A DNA stretch of 16,926 nucleotides from an uncultured Clostridia bacterium (GTDB taxonomy: Bacteria; Bacillota; Clostridia; Christensenellales; UBA3700). The stretch spans positions 1 through 16,926 of the forward strand of contig CAMOQV010000020.1 of the NCBI GenBank assembly GCA_946623205.1, written 5' to 3'. The translations under genes and the position numbers were made by a program. A model generated the notes under the pieces. That model worked only from the letters and a program-made list of their open reading frames with translations, ran no database searches and was not told where the DNA came from. Positions 1 to 6,689 of this stretch are shown piece after piece (the stretch's first letter is position 1; every line of letters begins with the position of its first letter).

Positions 1-1125
1 AGACCATATACAACATATCATGCTTATTCTGGAACTTCAGATTATGTTGAATATCCATATAGTGAGCTTCATTATTACACAAATGGAGAAAGTAAGCGTT
101 CTTCATCATTTGATGATTTTAAATATAAAGAAAGAGAAGAAGAAGCTATCGTTTCTACATCTATAGAACTTGAGTTAGCTCTTGAAAAAGGATTAAAAGC
201 AATCCCAGCGTCAGGTTCTAGCGCAGAAGTTGTTATGAATAAGGCAAAAGAAGTATTGCGCCAAATAATTGATGATGATATGTGCGATTATGAAAAAGTT
301 TTAGCAATTTATGATTGGATGACATATAACGTTGTTTATGACAGAGGATTAACAACTTTATCTGCATCGTTAGATACGAGTTCATCGTTATATAGGTCGT
401 TATATAAGAATTCTTCATTCTACGCAGAAGGTGTATTCTTGTATAACATTGCTGTATGTAACGGAATTGGCGCTGCATTCTCAATAATGTGCAATATTGA
501 AGACATTCCTGCATATAAAGTAATGGGTAAGGTTAAGAGCGGAAGCCATACTTGGACAAAAGTATTTGTAAACAATGAATGGTTTGTATGCGATCCAACT
601 TGGTCAAGTGCAAAAGATTCTGATGGTAATAAATTGTATGAAGTTATTTCTTATGACTTTTTCATGCTAAGTGAAGATGAATCAGCTGTATATGAAAATA
701 GAACAGAATTTATAGATAAAGATGCATATATGGTATATGCCGGAAATACACAATTTGATTATTTTGCATCACAAACTTTTGTATACGAAAATGAGTTATA
801 TACAATGTATGTTGATGAATATCCAAACTTTGAAGCTTTGATTAAATATTACACTTCAAAATTGCATTCTGGTGAGACAATTCTAATCTCGTTTAAGATG
901 CCAAAAATCAATACAGTGTTGCAAAATTCAGCAAACGCTGCATATAAATGGTTAATAGAACGCTTCTATGTAGATAACCCAACAATTCAATCAGCTTATA
1001 TTATTTCCGTATACACAAGGTCTACTGCGAATTTAGTAAATGTTGATCCTTCATCTACAGATACCACTGGTGCTTCAATTAAATATTTTAACGATGTCGT
1101 TTATTTGAGGATAGAAGCCAAATGA
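1..1125 (+). CDS. Transglutaminase-like cysteine protease-fold protein, 5'-truncated
   Basis: The frame is open from base 1, with no stop, to the TGA at 1123-1125, so this is the C-terminal 374 residues of a longer protein. The ATG at 235 has no good ribosome binding site and is internal. The transglutaminase core is readable: Cys in AVCNG (codon 457-459), His in GSHTW (547-549) and Asp in CDPTW (592-594) give the classical Cys-His-Asp triad in the expected order and spacing. Before it lies a helical stretch ending YDWMTYNVVYD, typical of bacterial transglutaminase-like domains. About 170 residues follow the triad and I do not recognise them. Bacterial members of this fold are mostly peptidases or peptide-modifying enzymes, often exported; the missing N-terminus would show whether this one is. 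The next gene overlaps it by 4 nt, so the two are probably translationally coupled. The fold is well supported; the substrate is unknown. Confidence 0.85.
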   Translation, partial: RPYTTYHAYSGTSDYVEYPYSELHYYTNGESKRSSSFDDFKYKEREEEAIVSTSIELELALEKGLKAIPASGSSAEVVMNKAKEVLRQIIDDDMCDYEKVLAIYDWMTYNVVYDRGLTTLSASLDTSSSLYRSLYKNSSFYAEGVFLYNIAVCNGIGAAFSIMCNIEDIPAYKVMGKVKSGSHTWTKVFVNNEWFVCDPTWSSAKDSDGNKLYEVISYDFFMLSEDESAVYENRTEFIDKDAYMVYAGNTQFDYFASQTFVYENELYTMYVDEYPNFEALIKYYTSKLHSGETILISFKMPKINTVLQNSANAAYKWLIERFYVDNPTIQSAYIISVYTRSTANLVNVDPSSTDTTGASIKYFNDVVYLRIEAK

Positions 1126-1760
1126 CGATAAAAGAAATAGAAAACAAACTTTATGAAAATAAAGATGATACTCGCGCTATATTTCAAGGTAAGTTGAGTA
1201 AAACTAGATATAAGATAGTTGGTAATACAACTCCATTTTTGAGAGAGTTTGCAAAAGAGATTTCAAAAGATTCAATAAAAGATGAAGTTTTAGATTATGA
1301 TTCAGACATATTTGAATTCGTATTATTACAAGGCTTTGTAATTCAAAGAACAAATGATTTAGATAGGATGAAGAAGTTTGTTTATAAGATGGATGATTGG
1401 AGTGTTTGCGATTGTACACATCTAAAGAAAATGTCAAAAGAGCATTTGTGCCAATTGTATGAATGGATTAAATCAGATAAAGAATTCGTAACAAGATTTG
1501 CAATCATTTCGTATATGTGTGTCTTCCTTGGAAAGGGGGACCCAAATGAGGATGATAAATTCATTGAAGAAATATATAAAGTAAACCACCATGAATACTA
1601 TGTTGATATGGCTATTGCGTGGTTTATCCAAAAGTTATATTCTATTAATATAGAAAAAGCAAATTTGATGCTTTCATCAAACAAAATAAACGAGTTTACA
1701 AAAAAGAAAGCTATATCTAAAATAAAGGATTCTCTAAGAGAGAGAAAAACAAGGGGTTAA
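1122..1760 (+). CDS. AlkD-like DNA alkylation repair protein (HEAT-like repeat glycosylase)
   Basis: The 212-residue product matches the DNA alkylation repair (AlkD) family, small all-helical proteins of HEAT-like repeats that excise positively charged alkylpurines such as N3-methyladenine and N7-methylguanine. The family landmarks are visible: DDWSVCD (Trp93, Asp97) corresponds to the Trp-x3-Asp of Bacillus cereus AlkD, TRFAIISYM (Arg125) to the conserved arginine, and YYVDMAIAWF (Trp167) to the second DNA-facing tryptophan. There is no signal peptide, so it is cytoplasmic. The start ATG overlaps the previous stop as ATGA, with GAGG at 1108-1111 upstream; the glycosidase gene starts 2 nt after its stop. 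A DNA repair enzyme coupled between two genes that look extracytoplasmic is unusual. The family call is strong from motif order; activity is inferred. Confidence 0.85.
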   Translation: MTIKEIENKLYENKDDTRAIFQGKLSKTRYKIVGNTTPFLREFAKEISKDSIKDEVLDYDSDIFEFVLLQGFVIQRTNDLDRMKKFVYKMDDWSVCDCTHLKKMSKEHLCQLYEWIKSDKEFVTRFAIISYMCVFLGKGDPNEDDKFIEEIYKVNHHEYYVDMAIAWFIQKLYSINIEKANLMLSSNKINEFTKKKAISKIKDSLRERKTRG

Positions 1761-1762
1761 CA

Positions 1763-3472
1763 ATGAAAAAAGCGCTTTTAGTTCTTATTGTTGTAATGGT
1801 AGTTATAACATCATTATTCGCATTTAGTGCATGTAATAGAGCGGATGGAAATATCGTCTCAATTAAAGATAGTGCAAGAGGCCAAGTTATGAAAGGCTTC
1901 GGAGCTTCTTCTGCGTGGTGGTCTCAAATAATTGGATTGGGAGAAAATAAAGAAGAAGTTGCAAAACTTTTGTATGGCGATGAAGGTATGGCGCTAAATA
2001 TCTATAGATATAACATTGGCGGTGGTTCAAAAGATATCGTAGATAAATCAGTTACTGGTACATATGCTACATGCTGGGATAATGAAGCAGAATTAAGCGC
2101 AGCTAATTATTATTGGGAATTAGATAGATTAACAGAGTCTTTTTTAAAGGGTGAAGAGTATCACGGAAACTCTCATGCAGATCTATTAGCTTTTGTATCA
2201 AATGACGACAACTATGACTTTACAACAAGAGACGTTGGCGCTCAAGAAATGTTAAAAGCTTGCTATGCTCTTGGAAACATTGATGAAATCGTTTTGTTTG
2301 TTAACTCACCACATTATTTAATGACAGCTAACGGAATGTGCAGATCTGATGATGGCGCAGATAACGTAGATAATTTGCCAGAAGAGAACTATGACGTTTT
2401 TGCAATTTATCTAATGAAGATTCTAAAGCACTTTATAGATGAAGGATATCCAGTTAAATACTTAAGCCCAATTAACGAACCAAACTGGGACTGGTCAGAT
2501 TGGAAACAAGAAGGATGCCATTATGAACCAGCTTCTATGGCTAATTGTTTAAACACTGTATATCTAAAGCTTGTTGAATTCAATGAAGCAAATGGTACAA
2601 ACGTTCTTATTGATGGCTATGAATCAGGAAACTGGAGATGGAAAGGTTCAAGCAACAACCCATCATATAACCAAGCATATATTGAAGAAATTCAAAAGAC
2701 AGATGCATATCTAACAATGGAATATTTGTCTTACCATTCATATTCAAATCCATACAATAGATCGGATAGAGAAGACTTTATGAAGAAGTCTAAAGATTAT
2801 AACATTCAAGTTGGTATTTCAGAATATTGCCAAATGACAGCAGGTGTAGATCTAAATGAATTTGGCAATGCTCAATTACTAGCTTTAGTTATGGCTTACG
2901 ACATGTCAATTCTAAAGTCAAATGAGTGGACTTGGTGGATTGGTGTATCTAACGAAAAGACATATAATTATGAAGATGGATTGATTTATACAAACTGGTG
3001 GTCAGATTATAATGATCCATTCTATACAAATTATTATGGAGATATTTATACAGGTGAAAAGGATTCAGTTCGCGTATCTCCAAGATTCTATACAATGAAG
3101 CATTATGCTCAATTTGTTGGCGCGGGAGATGTATATCTAGATTTAGATATCTCAAAGAAGAGTTCAAATTTAGGTATCCATGCTACACAACAAGATAGCA
3201 AACTATTCTACGCATTTGAAACGGCAGCTGGAGAAAAGATGCCTTATTCAGATAAGATCTATAATGCATTCTTGAAAGCAGATGGAACTGTTGTTATCGT
3301 ATATACAAACGTTGTTGAAGATCCAATTACATGGAACATTGAAGATAAGTTCTCAAGCTTTGAGGCTTATACATCAACAGCTGGTAACTATTTCCAAAAG
3401 AGTGAAGGTAAGTTCAATGGTTCTTACCAATTCCCAGGTAATTCAATCGTAACATTAGTACTTCATCCATAA
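1763..3472 (+). CDS. Lipoprotein glycoside hydrolase, GH30-like (endo-beta-1,6-galactanase type)
   Basis: The 569-residue product begins with a lysine-start hydrophobic signal ending FSAC, a lipobox with Cys24 as the acylated residue, so it should be anchored on the outer face of the membrane. The mature part looks like clan GH-A family 30: KGFGASSAWW near residue 44, NIYRYNIGGGS near 79, SPINEPNWDW with the putative acid/base Glu239, and GISEYCQM with the putative nucleophile Glu354. The stretch from about 430 to 569 is probably the beta-sandwich that accompanies GH30 barrels. The NEPNWDW...KQEGC pattern reminds me of beta-1,6-galactanases, which cut arabinogalactan side chains, but subfamily and substrate are not proven. 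AGGGG at 1752-1756, just inside the AlkD gene end, is its ribosome binding site. No transporter or sugar regulator lies beside it in the window. Confidence 0.8.
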   Translation: MKKALLVLIVVMVVITSLFAFSACNRADGNIVSIKDSARGQVMKGFGASSAWWSQIIGLGENKEEVAKLLYGDEGMALNIYRYNIGGGSKDIVDKSVTGTYATCWDNEAELSAANYYWELDRLTESFLKGEEYHGNSHADLLAFVSNDDNYDFTTRDVGAQEMLKACYALGNIDEIVLFVNSPHYLMTANGMCRSDDGADNVDNLPEENYDVFAIYLMKILKHFIDEGYPVKYLSPINEPNWDWSDWKQEGCHYEPASMANCLNTVYLKLVEFNEANGTNVLIDGYESGNWRWKGSSNNPSYNQAYIEEIQKTDAYLTMEYLSYHSYSNPYNRSDREDFMKKSKDYNIQVGISEYCQMTAGVDLNEFGNAQLLALVMAYDMSILKSNEWTWWIGVSNEKTYNYEDGLIYTNWWSDYNDPFYTNYYGDIYTGEKDSVRVSPRFYTMKHYAQFVGAGDVYLDLDISKKSSNLGIHATQQDSKLFYAFETAAGEKMPYSDKIYNAFLKADGTVVIVYTNVVEDPITWNIEDKFSSFEAYTSTAGNYFQKSEGKFNGSYQFPGNSIVTLVLHP

Positions 3473-3499
3473 TATATATAGTAATAAATAATAAATATA

Positions 3500-3540
3500 T
3501 TCGGTCCTTAAATGAAAAATTTATGGGCCGAAATTTTTTT
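3500..3540 (+). terminator. Intrinsic terminator after the glycosidase gene
   Basis: TTCGGTCC (3500-3507) pairs with GGGCCGAA (3525-3532) with one G-T wobble. After a single T-T mismatch the stem continues as TAAAT/ATTTA (3509-3513/3519-3523) over a GAAAA loop. Seven T follow at 3534-3540. This ends the first operon and insulates the sulfur module. Confidence 0.9.
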
Positions 3541-3560
3541 AAATTTTTTTTGAAAAACTG

Positions 3561-3589
3561 TTGACATTACATATTTTCCATTATATAAT
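3561..3589 (+). promoter_or_regulatory. Consensus vegetative promoter of the leader-metY-cysK operon
   Basis: TTGACA (3561-3566) and TATAAT (3584-3589) are both perfect matches to the vegetative sigma consensus with an ideal 17-bp spacer. Transcription should begin near 3596-3598. A promoter this strong on a biosynthetic operon fits control by repression and attenuation rather than activation. Confidence 0.93.
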
Positions 3590-3597
3590 CATATCAA

Positions 3598-3617
3598 CCT
3601 ACTAGATAAGTAGGCAA
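3598..3617 (+). promoter_or_regulatory. Candidate Rrf2 operator at the start of the metY-cysK leader
   Basis: CCTACT-AGATA-AGTAGG (3598-3614) is a perfect 6-bp dyad with a 5-bp spacer. It lies 8 nt after the -10 box and so covers the first transcribed bases. The 20 bases 3598-3617 match 6064-6083, just downstream of the Rrf2 gene's own promoter, at 15 of 20 positions. As RNA it could also form a small hairpin. Binding by the Rrf2 protein is inference. Confidence 0.6.
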
Positions 3618-3632
3618 AAGGAAGCAAAACAA

Positions 3633-3707
3633 ATGGTAACAAATTTAATTAATGAAATAAGACATAATTTCCGTTGTGGACGAATGTGTAGACGATGTTG
3701 CGCATAA
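3633..3707 (+). CDS. Cysteine-rich leader peptide (24 aa), putative cysteine-sensing attenuator
   Basis: A short ORF starts at ATG 3633 with a plausible ribosome binding site, AAGGAAG at 3618-3624, 8 nt upstream, about 36 nt into the predicted transcript. It encodes 24 residues whose end reads RHNFRCGRMCRRCCA before TAA. Four of the last ten codons are Cys (TGT, TGT, TGT, TGC). Two of the five Arg codons are CGA, a codon I do not find in metY (all AGA) or cysK (AGA and CGT). The ORF lies between a consensus promoter and two genes that make cysteine and homocysteine, as expected for a leader whose translation reports charged tRNA-Cys. Polycysteine leader ORFs acting as cysteine-responsive attenuators are known from mycobacteria; I know of no certain precedent in this lineage. 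I see no intrinsic terminator between it and metY, so the output step is unclear. A structural peptide such as a metal binder is the main alternative. Confidence 0.72.
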   Translation: MVTNLINEIRHNFRCGRMCRRCCA

Positions 3708-3712
3708 TGCGC
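3700..3712 (+). promoter_or_regulatory. Short hairpin with the leader peptide stop codon in its loop
   Basis: GCGCA (3700-3704) and TGCGC (3708-3712) are perfect complements around the TAA stop of the leader peptide (3705-3707). The preceding GATGTT (3694-3699), which holds the start of the tandem Cys codons, can also pair with AACATT (3725-3730). A ribosome stalled on the Cys codons would prevent this fold. No T-tract follows, so it is not an intrinsic terminator. Confidence 0.5.
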
Positions 3713-3765
3713 TGTATTTCAATTAACATTCAATAAAAAAATAAACATAAAAGGAGATTATAAAA

Positions 3766-5073
3766 ATGAGTAACATTAATAAGAAATATAAATTTGAAAC
3801 ATTACAATTACACGTAGGACAAGAAAATGCTGATCCAGCTACAGACGCTAGAGCAGTACCAATATATTTAACATCATCATATGTATTCCATAATTCAAAG
3901 CACGCCGCAGATAGATTCGGTTTAAGAGATGCTGGAAACATTTATGGTAGATTAACAAATCCAACACAAGATGTATTAGAACAAAGAATTGCAGCCTTAG
4001 AGGGCGGTGTTGCAGCATTAGCAGTAGCTTCTGGTGCAGCAGCTGTTACATATGCAGTATTAGCATTAGCTGGTGCTGGAGATCATATTGTTGCATTAAA
4101 CAACATCTATGGTGGAACATACAATTTGTTTGAACATACATTAAAAGATTTCGGTATTGATACAACATTTGTAAAACCAGATGATTTATCTAATATTGAA
4201 AATGCAATTAAGCCAAATACAAAGTTAGTATTTATTGAAACATTAGGTAACCCAAGATCAGAGGTTATAGATATTGAAGCAATTGCAAAGATTGCACATC
4301 AAAACAAGATTCCATTAGTTATTGATAACACATTCGGTACACCATATCTAATTAGACCAATTGAATACGGTGCAGATATTGTTGTTCATTCAGCTACTAA
4401 GTTCTTAATTGGACATGGTACAGGTCTTGGTGGCGTTATCGTAGATAGTGGTAAATTTGATTGGAAAGCTTCAGGCAAGTTTGCAAAGCTTGTTGATCCA
4501 AACCCATCATATCATGGTGTATCTTTCTATGATGCTGTAGGCCCAGCTGCTTTTGTAACATACATTAGAGCTATTCTACTTAGAGATACAGGTGCTGCAA
4601 TATCACCAGTTAATGCATTCATCGCATTACAAGGTATTGAAACATTATCATTAAGAGTAGAAAGACATGTAGAGAATGCTTTAAAGGTTGTTAAGTTCTT
4701 AAACGAACATCCTCAAGTTGAAAAGGTAAATCACCCATCAGTGTCTACAAATGCAAAAGAACAAGCTTTATATGCTAAATACTTACCAAACGGTGGTGGA
4801 TCAATCTTCACATTTGAGATTAAGGGCTCTGAAGCAAAGGCATTAGCTTTCATAGATAATTTGAAGATCTTCTCATTGCTTGCAAATGTAGCAGATGTTA
4901 AGTCTTTAGTTATCCATCCAGCTACAACAACTCACTCTCAATTAACAGATGAAGAACTAAACGAAGCTGGAATTTATAAGAACACAATTAGATTATCTAT
5001 AGGTACAGAACATATTGATGACATAATTGATGATTTATCTAGTGCATTTGATGCAGTAAAAGATATAAAATAG
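3766..5073 (+). CDS. metY: O-acetylhomoserine sulfhydrylase
   Basis: The 435-residue product is a PLP-dependent Cys/Met-metabolism enzyme. The PLP lysine is Lys212 in HSATKF, Asp187 in VIDNTFGTPY contacts the pyridine nitrogen, and YGRLTNPTQDVLEQRIAALEG near residues 60-80 is the family's N-terminal block. The length and the extended region after SATKFLIGHGTGLGG match O-acetylhomoserine sulfhydrylases (about 425-435 residues) better than the roughly 380-residue cystathionine synthases and lyases. It would make homocysteine, or methionine with methanethiol, from O-acetylhomoserine in the cytoplasm. The start has AAGGAG at 3751-3756. It is the first large gene after the Cys-rich leader, and cysK follows after 19 nt, so transsulfuration-independent sulfur assimilation is probably regulated as one unit. 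A cystathionine gamma-synthase activity cannot be excluded. Confidence 0.9.
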   Translation: MSNINKKYKFETLQLHVGQENADPATDARAVPIYLTSSYVFHNSKHAADRFGLRDAGNIYGRLTNPTQDVLEQRIAALEGGVAALAVASGAAAVTYAVLALAGAGDHIVALNNIYGGTYNLFEHTLKDFGIDTTFVKPDDLSNIENAIKPNTKLVFIETLGNPRSEVIDIEAIAKIAHQNKIPLVIDNTFGTPYLIRPIEYGADIVVHSATKFLIGHGTGLGGVIVDSGKFDWKASGKFAKLVDPNPSYHGVSFYDAVGPAAFVTYIRAILLRDTGAAISPVNAFIALQGIETLSLRVERHVENALKVVKFLNEHPQVEKVNHPSVSTNAKEQALYAKYLPNGGGSIFTFEIKGSEAKALAFIDNLKIFSLLANVADVKSLVIHPATTTHSQLTDEELNEAGIYKNTIRLSIGTEHIDDIIDDLSSAFDAVKDIK

Positions 5074-5092
5074 AATACGGAGGATATAGAAA

Positions 5093-6025
5093 ATGGCAAA
5101 TATTTATACAGCAGCAGATCAATTAATCGGACGTACTCCATTATTAGAATTGACACACATCGAAAAGGAATTAAACTTAAAAGCAAAAATTATTGCTAAG
5201 TTAGAATATTTTAACCCAGCTGGTTCAGTTAAAGATAGAGTAGCAAAGTCTATCTTAGACGAAGCAGAGAAAGCTGGTAAATTAAATAAAGACACAACAA
5301 TCATTGAGCCAACATCTGGTAATACTGGAATTGGACTTGCATCAGTTGCCGCAGCAAGAGGTTATAAACTAATTATCGTTATGCCTGAAACAATGTCTGT
5401 AGAGAGAAGACAATTAATTAAGGCATATGGAGCAGAGCTAGTTTTGACAGAAGGCGCTAAGGGTATGAAAGGGGCAATTGCCAAAGCCGAAGAATTGGCC
5501 TCACAAATCGATAATAGCATTATAGCTGGGCAATTTGTCAATCCAGCAAATCCAAAGGCTCACAGAGAGCATACGGGCCCAGAAATCTATGAAGACACTG
5601 ATGGCAATGTAGATATCTTCGTTGCAGGTGTTGGAACAGGTGGTACAGTTACAGGTGTTGGTGAATACCTAAAATCTAAAAAGCCAAGTGTTAAGGTAGT
5701 AGCTGTAGAACCAGAATCATCTGCAGTATTATCTACAGGCGTAGCTGGTCCACATAAGATTCAAGGTATCGGTGCAGGATTTGTTCCAGATGTATTGAAT
5801 ACAAAAATCTATGATGAAATCATTCCAGTATCTAATGATGATGCATTTAAGAATGGTAAATTAGTAGGAAGAAAAGAAGGCGTTTTAGTTGGTATTTCAT
5901 CAGGTGCCGCATTAACAGCAGCAATTAAGCTTGCTCAACGTGAAGAAAACGCTGGAAAGAATATTGTAGTATTATTGCCAGATACAGGAGATAGATATTT
6001 ATCTACACCATTATTTGAGGATTAA
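5093..6025 (+). CDS. cysK: Cysteine synthase A (O-acetylserine sulfhydrylase)
   Basis: The 310-residue product is a complete fold-type II PLP enzyme. It shows IGRTPLLEL near residue 12, NPAGSVKDR with the PLP lysine Lys47, the substrate loop EPTSGNTGIGLA near 72, the phosphate-binding GTGGTVTG near 181, and a C-terminal LLPDTGDRYLSTPLF. All are hallmarks of CysK, which makes cysteine from O-acetylserine and sulfide. The ribosome binding site GGAGG precedes the ATG, and the gene lies 19 nt after metY. No serine acetyltransferase gene is nearby. In Bacillus subtilis CysK is also the partner of the Rrf2-family repressor CymR; the Rrf2 gene directly downstream makes a similar partnership possible here, but that is inference. 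Confidence 0.95.
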   Translation: MANIYTAADQLIGRTPLLELTHIEKELNLKAKIIAKLEYFNPAGSVKDRVAKSILDEAEKAGKLNKDTTIIEPTSGNTGIGLASVAAARGYKLIIVMPETMSVERRQLIKAYGAELVLTEGAKGMKGAIAKAEELASQIDNSIIAGQFVNPANPKAHREHTGPEIYEDTDGNVDIFVAGVGTGGTVTGVGEYLKSKKPSVKVVAVEPESSAVLSTGVAGPHKIQGIGAGFVPDVLNTKIYDEIIPVSNDDAFKNGKLVGRKEGVLVGISSGAALTAAIKLAQREENAGKNIVVLLPDTGDRYLSTPLFED

Positions 6026-6026
6026 T

Positions 6027-6056
6027 TTGCAATTTATATAATAAAAATGATATAAT
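6027..6056 (+). promoter_or_regulatory. Promoter of the Rrf2 regulator gene, overlapping the cysK terminator
   Basis: TTGCAA (6027-6032, 4 of 6 consensus bases) and a perfect TATAAT (6051-6056) are separated by 18 bp. Transcription would start near 6063, at the end of the left arm of the terminator hairpin (6054-6065). RNA from this promoter therefore lacks most of that arm and should escape termination. Confidence 0.6.
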
Positions 6057-6095
6057 TCACTTGCCCACCAGATTGATAGGCAAGTGAATTTTTTT
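6054..6095 (+). terminator. Intrinsic terminator after cysK
   Basis: AATTCACTTGCC (6054-6065) and GGCAAGTGAATT (6079-6090) form a perfect 12-bp inverted repeat with a 13-nt loop, followed directly by T to 6095. It should stop most metY-cysK transcripts before the Rrf2 gene. Confidence 0.9.
6064..6083 (+). promoter_or_regulatory. Second copy of the candidate Rrf2 operator
   Basis: CCCACCAGATTGATAGGCAA matches the element at 3598-3617 in 15 of 20 positions and begins 7 nt after the -10 box, against 8 nt at the first copy. Its dyad is imperfect (4 of 6 arm positions). It lies across the loop and right arm of the terminator. Autoregulation of the Rrf2 gene is the simplest reading. Confidence 0.55.
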
Positions 6096-6106
6096 GAGGT
6101 AAGGTT

Positions 6107-6535
6107 ATGAAGATTTCTACAAGAGGAAGATACGCATTAAGAGTAATGATCGATTTAGCAGAGCATTTTAATGGAACATATATACCATTAAAGGAAATTG
6201 CTGAGCGTCAAGAGATTTCACAAAAGTATATAGAAGGCATTATGACAGATTTGTCTAAAAAACATTTTGTTGATGCACTTCATGGAAAGGGCGGTGGATA
6301 CAAACTAAATAGAGATCCACAAGACTATTCTGTTAGAGATATCCTTTTAACAACAGAAGTTTCTTTAGAACCAATATCTTGTTTAGAGCAAGATGCTCCA
6401 CCATGTCCAAGAGCTGCTACTTGCAGGACGTTAAATATGTGGAAAGGTTTTTCTAAACTTGTTAATGATTATTTTTCTGGAATTACATTGGCAGATTTAA
6501 TTAATGCGCCACTTGAAGATAATTATATAATTTAA
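6107..6535 (+). CDS. Rrf2-family transcriptional regulator with a cysteine triad
   Basis: The 142-residue protein starts MKISTRGRYALRVMIDLA, the typical Rrf2 N-terminus, followed by a winged helix with EISQKYIEGIMTDL as recognition region and the wing GKGGGYKL near residue 60. Three cysteines, Cys92, Cys100 and Cys106, form C-x7-C-x5-C in the region where IscR binds its [2Fe-2S] cluster (IscR spacing C-x5-C-x5-C). This suggests an iron-sulfur or thiol sensor. Position after metY-cysK recalls CymR, the cysteine-metabolism repressor of Bacillus, though as I remember it CymR lacks this triad. GAGGT at 6096-6100 is the ribosome binding site. The gene has its own promoter, and the repeated 20-bp element links it to the metY-cysK promoter. 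Family certain; target and ligand inferred. Confidence 0.9.
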   Translation: MKISTRGRYALRVMIDLAEHFNGTYIPLKEIAERQEISQKYIEGIMTDLSKKHFVDALHGKGGGYKLNRDPQDYSVRDILLTTEVSLEPISCLEQDAPPCPRAATCRTLNMWKGFSKLVNDYFSGITLADLINAPLEDNYII

Positions 6536-6689
6536 CTATTTAATATCTTATTATTTCGTTGTAAAATTATAGAAAATAACGTGTTTTACTAAAATGAAAC
6601 CAATAGTTGCGTAATTTCAAACTAGATTAGGTGGTTAGCAACCAAGTGCTACTGGTAAATTATAGGTGAACAGCAGGAGGTAAAGCGTT

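Noticed and set aside
235..240. ATG at 235 as the start of the transglutaminase-like gene
   Set aside because: The frame is open and protein-like back to base 1, and there is no good ribosome binding site before 235; the gene is truncated by the window edge.
3590..3765. T-box, S-box (SAM) or other known riboswitch in the metY leader
   Set aside because: No T-box core (AGGGTGGNACCGCG), no S-box architecture and no terminator hairpin with T-tract; the coding leader explains the region better.
6561..6589. GTAAAA/TTTTAC inverted repeat after the Rrf2 gene as a terminator
   Set aside because: All but two of the six stem pairs are A-T and the loop is long; too weak, and no T-tract follows.
6625..6660. 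T-box-like AGGTGGTTAGCAACC before the XRE gene
   Set aside because: Only superficially similar to the T-box core, with no terminator or specifier stem, and the gene is not a T-box target type.
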